The notes: generated by a model not told the origin, from the letters alone. A DNA stretch of 64,000 bases from Nocardia jejuensis NBRC 103114 (GCF_001613145.1 NZ_BDBU01000023.1:186001-250000); one strand, 5' to 3'; counted from the stretch's first letter, positions 1 to 7,782 are shown. Numbers and translations: made by a program.

Positions 1-216
1 GACGATGAGCGCGGCCGGGGTGGCGCTGTCGGGAAAGGCCTTCTGCTGCAGTTCCATCGCCTGAATGGACTCGTAATGCGAAGGCAGGAAGTCGGATTGG
101 TCGGTGGTGGCGGTGAGGGTCGGGGCGGTGAGCACCACCGCCGCGATCGCGATCACCCAGGCGCCGATCACCTGCCACGGGTACCGGACGACGAAGCGTC
201 CCAGTCGGGAGAACAT
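1..216 (-). CDS. MMPL family transporter, N-terminal part (runs off left edge)
   Basis: Only the first 72 codons are in the window. The protein opens with a short basic stretch (MFSRLGRFVVRYPW) followed by a hydrophobic segment at about residues 15-33 (VIGAWVIAIAAVVLTAP), then DQSDFLPSHYESIQAMELQQKAFPDSATPAALIV. That is the usual start of actinobacterial MMPL/RND-type transporters: TM1, then an extracytoplasmic domain beginning with a DxxDFLP-like motif. The ATG is preceded by GAAAGGAC at a proper distance. It lies 35 bp downstream of the EXLDI gene on the same strand, so the two are probably cotranscribed. Substrate unknown; MMPL proteins usually export lipids or small molecules across the inner membrane. 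Confidence 0.8.
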   Translation of the reverse strand, partial: MFSRLGRFVVRYPWQVIGAWVIAIAAVVLTAPTLTATTDQSDFLPSHYESIQAMELQQKAFPDSATPAALIV

Positions 217-251
217 GCGGGAGAAGTCCTTTCGGGGTTCGGCCGCGTAAT

Positions 252-818
252 TCAGATATCGAGAACTTGCGCCGACGGGTTCTCCATCACATCGGCGACA
301 ATTCGGTAGACCTTCGCCGGAACTCGGTCGGTCAACTCCCCGGGCGACTCCACGATCTCGAGTGTGTAGTCGCCGTACCCATCGTCGCCGATACCGAGCA
401 GTTCACGCCAGTTCTTGAAACCTTTGGCCCAGTTGGTGATTGCGGAAAAATCCGACTGGTCGGAGGCCTTTCGGGCGGTGACGAACTCCTGCTTCTTCTC
501 GTGATAGGCATGCTTGGTCGCCGTGCTGAAGTCCGACCACTCGAGGTAGTGACGGTGCACCACCAACTTGCCCTTGCGGCTCAGATAGACCCGAACGGCT
601 TCGCTGCCGACCTTGTTGACCTGCTGCGATTCGGCGAGCAGGCGACCGGTGAAGCGCTGGGTGCGACCACCTCCGGGGCCGACGCGCAGCACGATTTCGC
701 GCATGCTGTCGGCGTCGCGAATGTCGAGGACGGCGGGGAGATTCGTGGCGGTCACACCCTGCGGGGGAACCGCCTCGCCGGTGTCGCCTGATTCGTTCTT
801 GTGCATATCGGTGGCCAT
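252..818 (-). CDS. EXLDI-type protein
   Basis: 188-residue soluble protein. The core LRVGPGGGRTQRFTGRLL, followed by a KGKLVVHRHYLEWSDF stretch, and the extreme C-terminus AQVLDI match my memory of the small actinobacterial EXLDI family, named for its C-terminal motif; here the motif reads xVLDI. Biochemical function is unknown. The frame stays open up to 944, but an upstream start would sit 3 nt from the -10 box of the promoter at 947-976. The ATG at 818 has GGAG 6-7 nt upstream, so I start there. The gene lies directly upstream of an MMPL transporter. That pairing, with a palindromic operator in the promoter, suggests a TetR-controlled efflux unit whose regulator is outside the window or elsewhere. 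Confidence 0.65.
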   Translation of the reverse strand: MATDMHKNESGDTGEAVPPQGVTATNLPAVLDIRDADSMREIVLRVGPGGGRTQRFTGRLLAESQQVNKVGSEAVRVYLSRKGKLVVHRHYLEWSDFSTATKHAYHEKKQEFVTARKASDQSDFSAITNWAKGFKNWRELLGIGDDGYGDYTLEIVESPGELTDRVPAKVYRIVADVMENPSAQVLDI

Positions 819-946
819 TGTTTCGCTCCAATTCAACAGTGAATGCGCATATAGGCATGCTTCTACTACATGGCACCCCGGGGTTGAAATCCGTTGTGCC
901 ACATAATTTTCGAGCCTGCTCGAGCGGTTCCCATCCGCCTGCAATC

Positions 947-976
947 ACTATAAGTAGACGTATACGTATAGCGCAA
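947..976 (-). promoter_or_regulatory. Promoter with palindromic operator for the EXLDI-MMPL unit
   Basis: Minus strand reads TTGCGC (971-976), an 18-nt spacer (953-970), then TATAGT (947-952). The spacer contains the overlapping perfect palindromes ACGTATACGT (958-967) and TATACGTATA (961-970), between the -35 and -10 boxes where a TetR-type dimer would block RNA polymerase. Predicted start is near 940, giving a leader of about 120 nt before the ATG at 818. Confidence 0.6.
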
Positions 977-1020
977 CCCTGACTTCACCCTGAGATTTCC
1001 CCCGCCCCTCCCCCGATACG

Positions 1021-1053
1021 CGAAAAGGCCCGTCTCCCTACGGAGACGGGCCT
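1021..1053 (-). terminator. Intrinsic terminator after the LysR gene
   Basis: A perfect 12-bp stem, AGGCCCGTCTCC (1026-1037) with GGAGACGGGCCT (1042-1053), and a 4-nt loop. On the minus strand it is followed by TTTT. It sits 14 bp downstream of the LysR stop codon. Confidence 0.85.
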
Positions 1054-1066
1054 CGGGCGAACTGTG

Positions 1067-2134
1067 TCAGCGCCCTCGACGCTTACCAGGCTTCGGCGCA
1101 CCCTGCTTGCCCTTGGCCGCGCCCGCGGGCTTCTTGCCGCCGGCCTTCGCACCGGACTGCTTCGCGCCCGCGTGCTTCACGGACTTCGCACCGGACGAGC
1201 GCGCGGCCCCCTTGCGCTGCTTGTCATTACTCTGGCCCGACGGCGACCGGGTGGTGCGCTCCGAACGGCCGCGCACGACGCCGACGAACTCCTCGATCAG
1301 CTCCGTCGTCGCCTCGGTCGGCCAGGCCAGCACGATCTCGGTATCGGGCACCCCGGTCATGGTCAGATAGACCAGATCCTTGCGATGGTGCAGACGCGCG
1401 ATCGAATGCGGCACGATGGCCGCGCCACTGACCGCCGCGACCATTTCCATGGTCATCTCGGCGTCGTCCAGATCCGAGGCGTCCTGCATCCGCTCGTCGG
1501 CGAGCTCGGCCATGCCGACCTGATCGAACACCGAGAGCGGATGATCCTTCGGCACCACCACCACCGGGACCTCGCGATAGAGCGGGATGATGCTCAGACC
1601 CGCACGCTCGATCGGCAGGCGCACGAAGCACATGTCCACGCCGCCCTCGCGCAGTGCGCTCTCCTGCTCCCTCATCGGGATCGGCACGAGTTCGAGCCGG
1701 ATATCGGGATACCGGGCCGCCCAGATGCGCTCCCACTTGGTGACCGTCACGCCGGGGACGAAGCCGACCCGCAACCGGTCACCGTCCTGAGCCGAGACCC
1801 CGGTGTCCGCGTCGGCAGCCGCGGCGACGATCTCCCTGGCGGCTTCCAGCAGCTCGAGGCCCTGGTCGCTGAGCTGGGTCGGCTGGGCGCCGGGCACGAA
1901 CAGCTTCGTCCCGAGTTCCTCCTCCAGATCGATCACCGCGCGGCTCAGGCGCTGCCGCGCGATTCCGAGGCTCTGGGCGGCACGCGCGAAGTGCAATTGT
2001 TCCGCAACCGCGACGAACCAGCGCAGTACCGTGACATCGAGCTCGTCGAACCGGCTCGCGTCCAGCCCGTCCGGCCGATGCGAGGCCCGCTCGTGGTCGT
2101 CCTCTGCTGCCGCCTCCGGGCCGTGACCGCTCAT
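1067..2134 (-). CDS. LysR-family transcriptional regulator with a lysine-rich C-terminal tail
   Basis: 355 residues from the ATG at 2134; a longer frame to 2209 would overlap the divergent gene and its promoter. The N-terminal winged helix-turn-helix starts near residue 35 (LRWFVAVAEQLHFARAAQSL, then the recognition helix around ARQRLSRAVIDLEEELG). A LysR substrate-binding domain follows at about residues 115-290 (RVGFVPGVTVTKWERI, PVVVVPKDHPLSVF). The last 65 or so residues are an odd addition: almost only K, A, G, S, P and R, with repeated SGAK, KPAG and PGKRRGR motifs, resembling the basic tails of actinobacterial histone-like proteins. Effector and targets are unknown. It is divergent from the DUF5997-like gene, its most likely direct target. 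Confidence 0.85.
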   Translation of the reverse strand: MSGHGPEAAAEDDHERASHRPDGLDASRFDELDVTVLRWFVAVAEQLHFARAAQSLGIARQRLSRAVIDLEEELGTKLFVPGAQPTQLSDQGLELLEAAREIVAAAADADTGVSAQDGDRLRVGFVPGVTVTKWERIWAARYPDIRLELVPIPMREQESALREGGVDMCFVRLPIERAGLSIIPLYREVPVVVVPKDHPLSVFDQVGMAELADERMQDASDLDDAEMTMEMVAAVSGAAIVPHSIARLHHRKDLVYLTMTGVPDTEIVLAWPTEATTELIEEFVGVVRGRSERTTRSPSGQSNDKQRKGAARSSGAKSVKHAGAKQSGAKAGGKKPAGAAKGKQGAPKPGKRRGR

Positions 2135-2183
2135 GCCGTCCAGGTTATTGCACCGCAAGGTGGGCGCCCTCGGCCGCGCCCGA

Positions 2184-2189
2184 TACCCT
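2184..2189 (+). promoter_or_regulatory. -10 box TACCCT placed for a leaderless mRNA
   Basis: TACCCT ends 6 nt before the GTG start at 2196, so transcription would begin at or next to the start codon. No Shine-Dalgarno sequence precedes that GTG, which fits leaderless translation. Confidence 0.45.
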
Positions 2190-2195
2190 TGACCA

Positions 2196-2618
2196 GTGAG
2201 CCCGGACAAGAACCCTCAGACCATGAAGCCGCTGACCGCTGCCGCCAAGCTCGGCATCTACCTCCCGGCAACCCCTGAGGAATTCCGGAACTCCACCATC
2301 ACCCGCGCACAGCTCGAAGAGCTGCGCGGCAACCCGCCCGAGTGGCTGACCGAACTGCGTCGCACCGGGCCCTTCCCGCGCGACGAGGTGGCCCGCAAAC
2401 TCGGCATCTCCAACTCCGGACTCTCCCGTGCGGGCGTCTCGGACGCGCTGACCGCCGACGAGATCGCGGCCCTGCTCGCCGAGCAGCCGGACTGGCTGGT
2501 CAAGGAGCGCGAGAACCTCGTCACCGTGCGCAAGGAAGCCGACCGCGTCAAGGAGAAGGCGGCCGAGCGCCGCGCCGCCTCCAACCGCCCGGCCAAGAAC
2601 CTCTTCGGCGAAAAGTAG
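2196..2618 (+). CDS. DUF5997-like protein
   Basis: 140-residue soluble protein starting at GTG: SPDKNPQTMKPLTAAAKLGI, then PATPEEFRNSTITRAQLEEL, a middle part with helix-turn-helix-like text (DEVARKLGISNSGLSRAGVS, about residues 65-85), and a charged helical C-terminus (RKEADRVKEKAAERRAASNRPA). This pattern and the divergent LysR neighbour fit the family annotated as DUF5997 in Mycobacterium and Nocardia. Function unknown. The helix-turn-helix-like segment could mean DNA binding, but that is only inferred. The only upstream signal is the leaderless -10 box, and a terminator follows. Confidence 0.75.
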   Translation: MSPDKNPQTMKPLTAAAKLGIYLPATPEEFRNSTITRAQLEELRGNPPEWLTELRRTGPFPRDEVARKLGISNSGLSRAGVSDALTADEIAALLAEQPDWLVKERENLVTVRKEADRVKEKAAERRAASNRPAKNLFGEK

Positions 2619-2668
2619 ACATCGGGTAGCGCCTGGAACGGTTTCGGGCGACCTGGTTTATCGATGGG

Positions 2669-2702
2669 AAAGGCCCGTCCCCCGTTGTGGGAGCGGGCCT
2701 TT
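2669..2702 (+). terminator. Terminator between convergent genes
   Basis: AAAGGCCCG (2669-2677) pairs with CGGGCCTTT (2694-2702); the inner TCCC/GGGA pairs extend the stem past one bulged G. It ends in a short T run. It lies 51 bp after the DUF5997-like stop and before the convergent DMT transporter gene. Confidence 0.75.
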
Positions 2703-2796
2703 CACGTGCGTTGCCGCGATCCGCGCGAGAAGTACGGCGCTACACGCGATTCGAGGCACGCGAAGCTGTGTTCAGCGCCCCCGGCAACGGCAGTGC

Positions 2797-3702
2797 TCAG
2801 GCGAGATACAGGGTTCCGATTCCCGCGACGACCGCGACAGTGGCGGCCACCCGGGCAGTACCGAACCGTTCACCGAAGACGAAGGTGCCGATCAGCGCGC
2901 CCACGATGATGCTCGATTCGCGCAGGGCGGCGATATCGGCCAGCGCGCCACGGGTTTGCGCCCACAGGATCAGGCCGTAGGCCACGAAGCTGAGCACGCC
3001 GCCGATGAGGCCGATATGCCATACCGGGCGCAGATCGGACCACAGTCGACCGCGACGACGACCCAGCGCGTACAGCGGCACGGCCAAGCCCTCGAGCAGC
3101 ATCAGCCAGCCGATATAGCCCAGCACACTGCCGGATTCGCGCACACCGATGCCGTCCACCGTGGTGTACGCGGCGATCATGACACCGGTCACGACGGCCG
3201 CGCCGATCGCCGACGGGCGACTCGGATTCTTGCGCTGACCCCAGAACACCAAGCAGGCCAAGCCGATCGAGATGAGCAGCACCCCGGCGATCTGCCCGCC
3301 GCGCGGTGTCTCGCTGAACAGCAGGGCCGCCGCCACGGTCACCACCAGCGGCGAGGTTCCGCGCGCCAGCGGATAGGTCTGGCTCAGATCGCCGAGTCGA
3401 TACGACGCCATCAGCAGCACGTTGTAGGCGATATGCAGGATCACCGACGCGCCGAGGTAGATCCAGGACCGCGTATCGGGCGGCGCCGCCCACAGCACCA
3501 GGGGAATCGCGCACAGTGACCCACCCGCGTTCACCAGCGTGATCGACACCAGCTTGTCGGGCACCCAGTGCGCGATCGCGTTCCACACCGCGTGCCCGCA
3601 CGCCGCGATCAGCGTCACGATCAGGACCACGGCGGGCACGCGCGGGGAAAAACTCAGCGCGGCAACGGTATCGGTCGAGGAAAGCAGGACATCAGCAGCC
3701 AT
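2797..3702 (-). CDS. DMT-superfamily (EamA-type) transporter
   Basis: 301-residue integral membrane protein with about ten hydrophobic segments in two five-helix halves, the EamA duplication. Examples are VPAVVLIVTLIAACGHAVWN, ASVILHIAYNVLLMASYRLG, SPLVVTVAAALLFSE, AGVLLISIGLACLVFWG and GVLSFVAYGLILWAQTRG. The ends of both halves carry the typical EamA text (SETPRGGQIAGVLLI and FGERFGTARVAATVAVVAGI). These are proton- or gradient-driven exporters of small metabolites in the cytoplasmic membrane. The long 5' leader reads as a ykkC/guanidine-I-type riboswitch, which points to export of guanidine or a related compound, although guanidine exporters are more often the small SMR type. The start at 3702 has only a weak GAGAGTG-type ribosome-binding site. 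Confidence 0.8.
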   Translation of the reverse strand: MAADVLLSSTDTVAALSFSPRVPAVVLIVTLIAACGHAVWNAIAHWVPDKLVSITLVNAGGSLCAIPLVLWAAPPDTRSWIYLGASVILHIAYNVLLMASYRLGDLSQTYPLARGTSPLVVTVAAALLFSETPRGGQIAGVLLISIGLACLVFWGQRKNPSRPSAIGAAVVTGVMIAAYTTVDGIGVRESGSVLGYIGWLMLLEGLAVPLYALGRRRGRLWSDLRPVWHIGLIGGVLSFVAYGLILWAQTRGALADIAALRESSIIVGALIGTFVFGERFGTARVAATVAVVAGIGTLYLA

Positions 3703-3755
3703 CGGTCAGCACTCTCTGTCATCAGCCCCGTGGTGCGGGCATGGTGAGTAGAAGT

Positions 3756-3895
3756 ACTCCAGGCTTTTGTCCCTTGATATGGCGGCGCGATCCAGGCGGA
3801 TCCCCCCGTGGCGTCGCTCGGACCAGCCCTCGCAGACCTGATTGTGGGCACTGACTGACGGCCTGCTCGCGGAACCCTAGACGCTTTCACGTTCC
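3756..3895 (-). promoter_or_regulatory. ykkC-type riboswitch, probably guanidine-I
   Basis: The leader of the DMT transporter carries the hallmark ykkC blocks in order: CTAGGGTTCCG (plus coordinates 3870-3880), then CTGGTCCGAG (3817-3826), then GGGACAAAAGCCTGGAG (3757-3773). A GCGTC/GACGC stem (3880-3884 with 3811-3815) closes around the first two blocks as P1 does in ykkC RNAs. A small GAGTA-CTTC-TACTC hairpin (3746-3759) follows at the join to the expression platform. In guanidine-I RNAs the ligand usually turns on an exporter or guanidine-degrading enzymes. Related ykkC subtypes bind ppGpp or PRPP and cannot be excluded by eye. The rest of this intergenic stretch (3896-4069) shows no gene. 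Confidence 0.8.
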
Positions 3896-4069
3896 CCCAG
3901 ACCCTAACACCGGCAGCGTCCGGCCCCAGCCGCCTACCCGAGGGCCGTGGCCGGCTGCACCATTCGGCATCTGCCTTGTACCTCAACTCCTACGCCGCTG
4001 CCGGTATGCTGCCCTGGCCTCCGGCGTACCAACCGGAGTGTCGCGCAACACTTTCGGGGAGATTCAGCA

Positions 4070-4771
4070 GTGTCCGAACAACTCGGCCGGATATCGATCG
4101 CGACCAACGGAAACGGCGTCTACTGCCGCGACTGTGGCGCGACACCGGCCGCACCCATTCAGATCCGCGGGCACCGGGGGCTGATCGTCTACATGAAGTT
4201 CCTGACCGCCCACGGCCCGTTCTGTCGCGACTGCGGGCTGGCGACCTACCGTCGAATGACCGTCGAGAACGTCTGGTTGGGCTGGTGGGGGGCTTTTTCC
4301 ATGGCGATCAACCCGATCACCATCATGATCAATCTGACTGCCCACCAGACACTTCAGCAATTGCCGCCACCCATTCCGGGTAGCCCGGGGCAACCGGCGG
4401 ATCCTGGCAAACCATTGCTGCGCAGGCGCTCGTTCATCGCTTTTCTCGCGCTGTTCGCGCTGTTCTGCAGCATCTCTCCCATCCTGAGCATCCTCACCCT
4501 CATCAAGGGCGACCGCCCGGAACCGCACCCCACCCCCATGGCCGGACAGTGCGTGCGTGGTGAGGGCAGCCGTGGGGTCAGCGATCTGTCGGCAGACCTG
4601 GCCATTGTCCGATGCGACGACTCTCGAGCCGAGGCGAAGGTTCTCGCTCGGGCGAGCACGAACCCGGGCCCCTCCGCGTGTGCCGCCTACTCACGCACCG
4701 ACCTCGCCCGCACCAGCCTCGCCGATCAACAGGGACCGATGCTGTGCCTGCTGTTGCTCGGCTCCGGGTAG
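4070..4771 (+). CDS. Membrane protein with N-terminal CxxC pairs; hypothetical
   Basis: 233 residues from the GTG at 4070, preceded by GGGGAG at 8 nt. The frame stays open to 3947, but the upstream text is Cys/Pro/Arg-rich and has no ribosome-binding site. The N-terminus holds two CRDCG motifs about 29 residues apart, a likely four-cysteine zinc ribbon. A hydrophobic segment follows near residues 70-90 (GAFSMAINPITIMINL), then a Pro/Gly linker, then a strong transmembrane helix (SFIAFLALFALFCSISPILSI). The C-terminal domain (AGQCVRGEG...AIVRCDD...CAAYS...MLCLLLL) lies across the membrane; its cysteine spacing recalls LppU/SCO3897-type extracytoplasmic domains of actinobacteria, but that is only a resemblance. 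Function unknown. It converges on another zinc-ribbon protein across a shared terminator. Confidence 0.6.
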   Translation: MSEQLGRISIATNGNGVYCRDCGATPAAPIQIRGHRGLIVYMKFLTAHGPFCRDCGLATYRRMTVENVWLGWWGAFSMAINPITIMINLTAHQTLQQLPPPIPGSPGQPADPGKPLLRRRSFIAFLALFALFCSISPILSILTLIKGDRPEPHPTPMAGQCVRGEGSRGVSDLSADLAIVRCDDSRAEAKVLARASTNPGPSACAAYSRTDLARTSLADQQGPMLCLLLLGSG

Positions 4772-4793
4772 CGCCGGCCAGGTGCACGAAATT

Positions 4794-4829
4794 CGCGGGC
4801 CCGCTTCCCGAATGGGAAGCGGGCCCGCG
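4794..4829. terminator. Bidirectional terminator between convergent genes
   Basis: A perfect stem of about 16 bp (4794-4809 with 4814-4829) and a GAAT loop, rich in GGGCCC. It sits 22 bp after the plus-strand gene and 18 bp after the minus-strand gene at 4848. Confidence 0.85.
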
Positions 4830-4847
4830 GGTTTCATCGTCGGGGCG

Positions 4848-5435
4848 TCAGCAGTACTCGCAGACTCCGTTGGCGGGGAGCTGGATGAAGCACTGGGAGC
4901 AGACCGGGGCGCGGACGGGCTCGGGCTTGGCTTCGGGGACGGGAACGAAGGTGGTGGCGCGGCGGGTGGCGGCGACCTTCGGGGTGAGGGGCGGGATGCC
5001 GAAGTCGGCGGGGACGTCCGCGCCGAAGGCGACGTAGCACTGCCAGCGCGCGTAGGCGGCGTGCAGTTCGAGATCGGCGGGAACGGGGAGGGCCGCCAGT
5101 TCCAGGACGTATTTGTAACTGTCGCTGACCTTGTGGTTCTGCTTGACGCAGAGTGCGGGCAGGGGCGGTTCGCCCGCCGAATGACAGCGGCGCGCCACCT
5201 TGCGCAGGATGGCGTCCATCCAGGTGCGGGTGGGGGCGTCGGTGTGCACACCCGACATTTCCTGCACTCGCTCGGCCAATTCGTTGACCGTCACGAAATG
5301 GCCGTAGCCACCGGCGGTTTCGGCGAGCACCTCATGGGCGGCAAGCGCCCAAGCCACAGCGGCCTCGCGGAATGTCACCGCCTCGTTGTCGTCCGCCCGC
5401 CAAGCACCCGAAGTCGTTGTCGCTGCATCCCTCAT
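4848..5435 (-). CDS. Hypothetical protein with C-terminal zinc ribbon
   Basis: 195 residues, no signal peptide or membrane helix. The N-terminal half is helical (AVTFREAAVAWALAAHEVLAE, FVTVNELAERVQEMSG, WMDAILRKVARRCHSAG). It is followed by LPALCVKQNHKVSDSYKYVL, a Pro/Ala-rich linker (about 160-178) and a C-terminal CSQCFIQLPANGVCEYC, a CxxC-x10-CxxC metal-binding knuckle ending at the stop. The middle looks like a small winged-helix or substrate-recognition domain, but I do not recognise the family. The ATG at 5435 follows the AT-rich TTTATAGG directly, so the transcript may have almost no leader. Its 3' end converges on the CxxC membrane protein. Confidence 0.6.
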   Translation of the reverse strand: MRDAATTTSGAWRADDNEAVTFREAAVAWALAAHEVLAETAGGYGHFVTVNELAERVQEMSGVHTDAPTRTWMDAILRKVARRCHSAGEPPLPALCVKQNHKVSDSYKYVLELAALPVPADLELHAAYARWQCYVAFGADVPADFGIPPLTPKVAATRRATTFVPVPEAKPEPVRAPVCSQCFIQLPANGVCEYC

Positions 5436-5553
5436 AGCCCTATAAAGGTAACGTCTCGAGCGACCGACACGCTAATACCGCGCCGCTACCGGTGAGATCC
5501 AGCCGACACGAACCGCGCGGTATGGCTGAAAACCGCCGGGGCACAAACGAAAC

Positions 5554-5587
5554 GAAGGCCCGCTTCCCAATCGGGAAGCGGGCCTTC
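5554..5587 (-). terminator. Terminator of the S10 ribosomal operon
   Basis: A perfect 15-bp stem, 5554-5568 with 5573-5587, and a 4-nt loop, 37 bp downstream of the rpsQ stop. It closes the operon at rpsQ, so rplN and the rest of the spc operon do not follow directly. Confidence 0.9.
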
Positions 5588-5624
5588 ATGTTTCACAGCG
5601 ACTGAATCAGTCCCGGGAGCAGCC

Positions 5625-5921
5625 TTACTTGGCGCGCTCCAGGACCTCGACCAGACGCCACCGCTTGGTGGCGGACAGCGGACGGGTCTCCATCAGCTGC
5701 ACGAGGTCGCCGACATTGGCGGTCTCGTTCTCGTCGTGCGCCTTGACCTTCGAGGTGGTGCGGATGATCTTCCCGTAAAGCTTGTGCTTCACGCGATTCT
5801 CCAGCTCGACCACGATGGTCTTGGTCATCTTGTCCGAGACAACGTAACCCTTGCGGATCTTGCGCTGTCCACGCTCTTCTACAGTGGCCGGCGTCTTGGC
5901 CGGGCCCTTTACGTCGCTCAT
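5625..5921 (-). CDS. rpsQ: 30S ribosomal protein S17
   Basis: 98 residues; primary 16S rRNA-binding protein of the small subunit. The conserved block RKGYVVSDKMTKTIVVELEN, then HKLYGKIIRTTSKVKAHDE, NVGDLVQLMETRPLSATKRWRL, is clear. An N-terminal extension of about 20 residues (SDVKGPAKTPATVEERGQ) is common in actinobacteria. The ATG overlaps the rpmC stop by 4 nt (ATGA), so translation is coupled. Last gene of the S10 operon, followed by a strong terminator. Confidence 0.98.
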   Translation of the reverse strand: MSDVKGPAKTPATVEERGQRKIRKGYVVSDKMTKTIVVELENRVKHKLYGKIIRTTSKVKAHDENETANVGDLVQLMETRPLSATKRWRLVEVLERAK

Positions 5922-6156
5922 GCGGCGTCTCCCTTGCCTTCAGGACCGGAGGCCAGGCCGAGCTCGCGCTCACGCATGACCGTGTAGAGGCGCGCGATCT
6001 CGTGACGGACCACACGCAGGCGCCGGTTGTTCTGCAACTGGCCGGTCGCCATCTGGAAGCGCAGGTTGAACAGCTCTTCCTTGAATTCACGCAGTTTGGC
6101 GACGAGTTCCTCTTCGGAAAGCTCGCGCAGCTCTGCAGCCGGTGTTCCGGTAGCCA

Positions 6157-6157
<1 letters not shown>
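5918..6157 (-). CDS. rpmC: 50S ribosomal protein L29
   Basis: 79 residues, a two-helix protein near the peptide exit tunnel. Typical text: ELRELSEEELVAKLREFKEE, LFNLRFQMATGQLQNNRRLR, VRHEIARLYTVMRERE. I start at the ATG ending at 6157 because it overlaps the rplP stop as TGATG; an upstream start would run into rplP. The 15-residue C-terminal tail (LGLASGPEGKGDAA) is a normal actinobacterial extension. Confidence 0.97.
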
Positions 6158-6573
<416 letters not shown>

Positions 6574-6576
6574 AGG

Positions 6577-7380
6577 TCAGCCCTCCTGGGTCGTCTCTGC
6601 CGGTGCCTCCGCGACGGCAGTCGCGGCGCGTCCGGCTTCAGTGCTGGTCGCCGTGGTGCCCTGGGCACCGGAACGACGCGGGCGGCTCGGCCGCTCACGA
6701 CGATCGCGACGGTCGCCGGACGGAGCGGCGGTCGCAGTGACCTCACGCTTGCCACCGACGATGTCGCCCTTGTAGATCCAGACCTTCACGCCGATGCGAC
6801 CGAAAGTGGTGCGCGCCTCGTACAGGCCGTAGTCGATGTCCGCACGCAGGGTGTGCAGCGGAACGCGACCCTCACGGTAGAACTCCGAGCGCGACATCTC
6901 GGCGCCACCGAGGCGGCCCGAGCACTGCACGCGGATGCCCTTGACGTTCGGCGAACGCATGGCCGACTGGATGGCCTTGCGCATCGCGCGGCGGAACGCC
7001 ACACGGTTCGACAGCTGCTCGGCAACACCCTGAGCAACGAGCTGCGCATCCGACTCGGGGTTCTTGACCTCGAGGATGTTCAGCTGCACCTGCTTCTTGG
7101 TGAGCTTCTCCAGCGCCGCACGGATGCGATCGGCCTCGGCGCCGCGGCGACCGATGACGATGCCCGGACGGGCGGTGTAGATGTCGACCCGCACGCGATC
7201 ACGGGTGCGCTCGATCTCGACCTTCGAGATTCCCGCGCGCTCCATGCCGGTGGCGAGGAGCTTGCGGATCTGAACGTCTTCCTTCACGTATTCCGCGTAC
7301 TGCTTGTCCGCGTACCAACGCGACTTCCAGTCGGTGGTGATACCGAGGCGGAAGCCATGGGGATTGATTTTCTGTCCCAT
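6577..7380 (-). CDS. rpsC: 30S ribosomal protein S3
   Basis: 267 residues, longer than the E. coli protein (about 233). Starts MGQKINPHGFRLGI. The KH domain carries GIVIGRRGAEADRI, and the C-terminal domain AMRSPNVKGIRVQCSGRLGG with RVPLHTLRADIDYGLYEART. S3 lies at the mRNA entry site and helps unwind mRNA. After about residue 218 comes a low-complexity tail (many R, S, A, T, E) that is usual in high-GC actinobacteria. The start follows the rplV stop with no gap. Confidence 0.98.
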   Translation of the reverse strand: MGQKINPHGFRLGITTDWKSRWYADKQYAEYVKEDVQIRKLLATGMERAGISKVEIERTRDRVRVDIYTARPGIVIGRRGAEADRIRAALEKLTKKQVQLNILEVKNPESDAQLVAQGVAEQLSNRVAFRRAMRKAIQSAMRSPNVKGIRVQCSGRLGGAEMSRSEFYREGRVPLHTLRADIDYGLYEARTTFGRIGVKVWIYKGDIVGGKREVTATAAPSGDRRDRRERPSRPRRSGAQGTTATSTEAGRAATAVAEAPAETTQEG

Positions 7381-7782
7381 TTACTTTTCCCCTCCCTTCC
7401 GGCGGTTGCGAGGGGCGTTGGAAAGCGAAGGCACGCTCTCGACCTCGATGGTGATGTGGCTGGTGCGCTTGCGAATCCGGAACGCACGGCCCTGGGCCCG
7501 CGGCTGGAAACGCTTCATGGTCGCGCCCTCGTCGACGAAAGCGGTCGAGATGACCAGCGTCGCCGGGTTCAGGCCGAGGTTGTTCTCGGCGTTGGCCGCG
7601 GCCGAGGCCACAACCTTCGCGACCGGCTCACTGGCAGCCTGCGGAGCGAACCGCAGGATGTTCAGCGCGTCTTCGACTCGCTTGCCGCGAACCAAATCCA
7701 CGACCCGGCGCGCCTTCATGGGCGTCACACGGACGTGCTTGGCGGTTGCGCGCGCGGTCGGGTTCTGAGTTTCAGTGCTCAT
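7381..7782 (-). CDS. rplV: 50S ribosomal protein L22
   Basis: 133 residues. Signature text: AKHVRVTPMKARRVVDLVRG, ALNILRFAPQAASEPVAKVV, then KRFQPRAQGRAFRIRKRTSH, which forms the hairpin lining the peptide exit tunnel where macrolide-resistance changes occur. It overlaps rpsS by 4 nt (ATGA) at its start and abuts rpsC at its end. The C-terminus NAPRNRRKGGEK is a short basic tail. Confidence 0.98.
   Translation of the reverse strand: MSTETQNPTARATAKHVRVTPMKARRVVDLVRGKRVEDALNILRFAPQAASEPVAKVVASAAANAENNLGLNPATLVISTAFVDEGATMKRFQPRAQGRAFRIRKRTSHITIEVESVPSLSNAPRNRRKGGEK

Noticed and set aside
4557..5495. Plus-strand frame of 312 codons across 4.6-5.5 kb
   Set aside because: It crosses a strong terminator and two well-supported genes; Gly/Arg/Val shadow composition.
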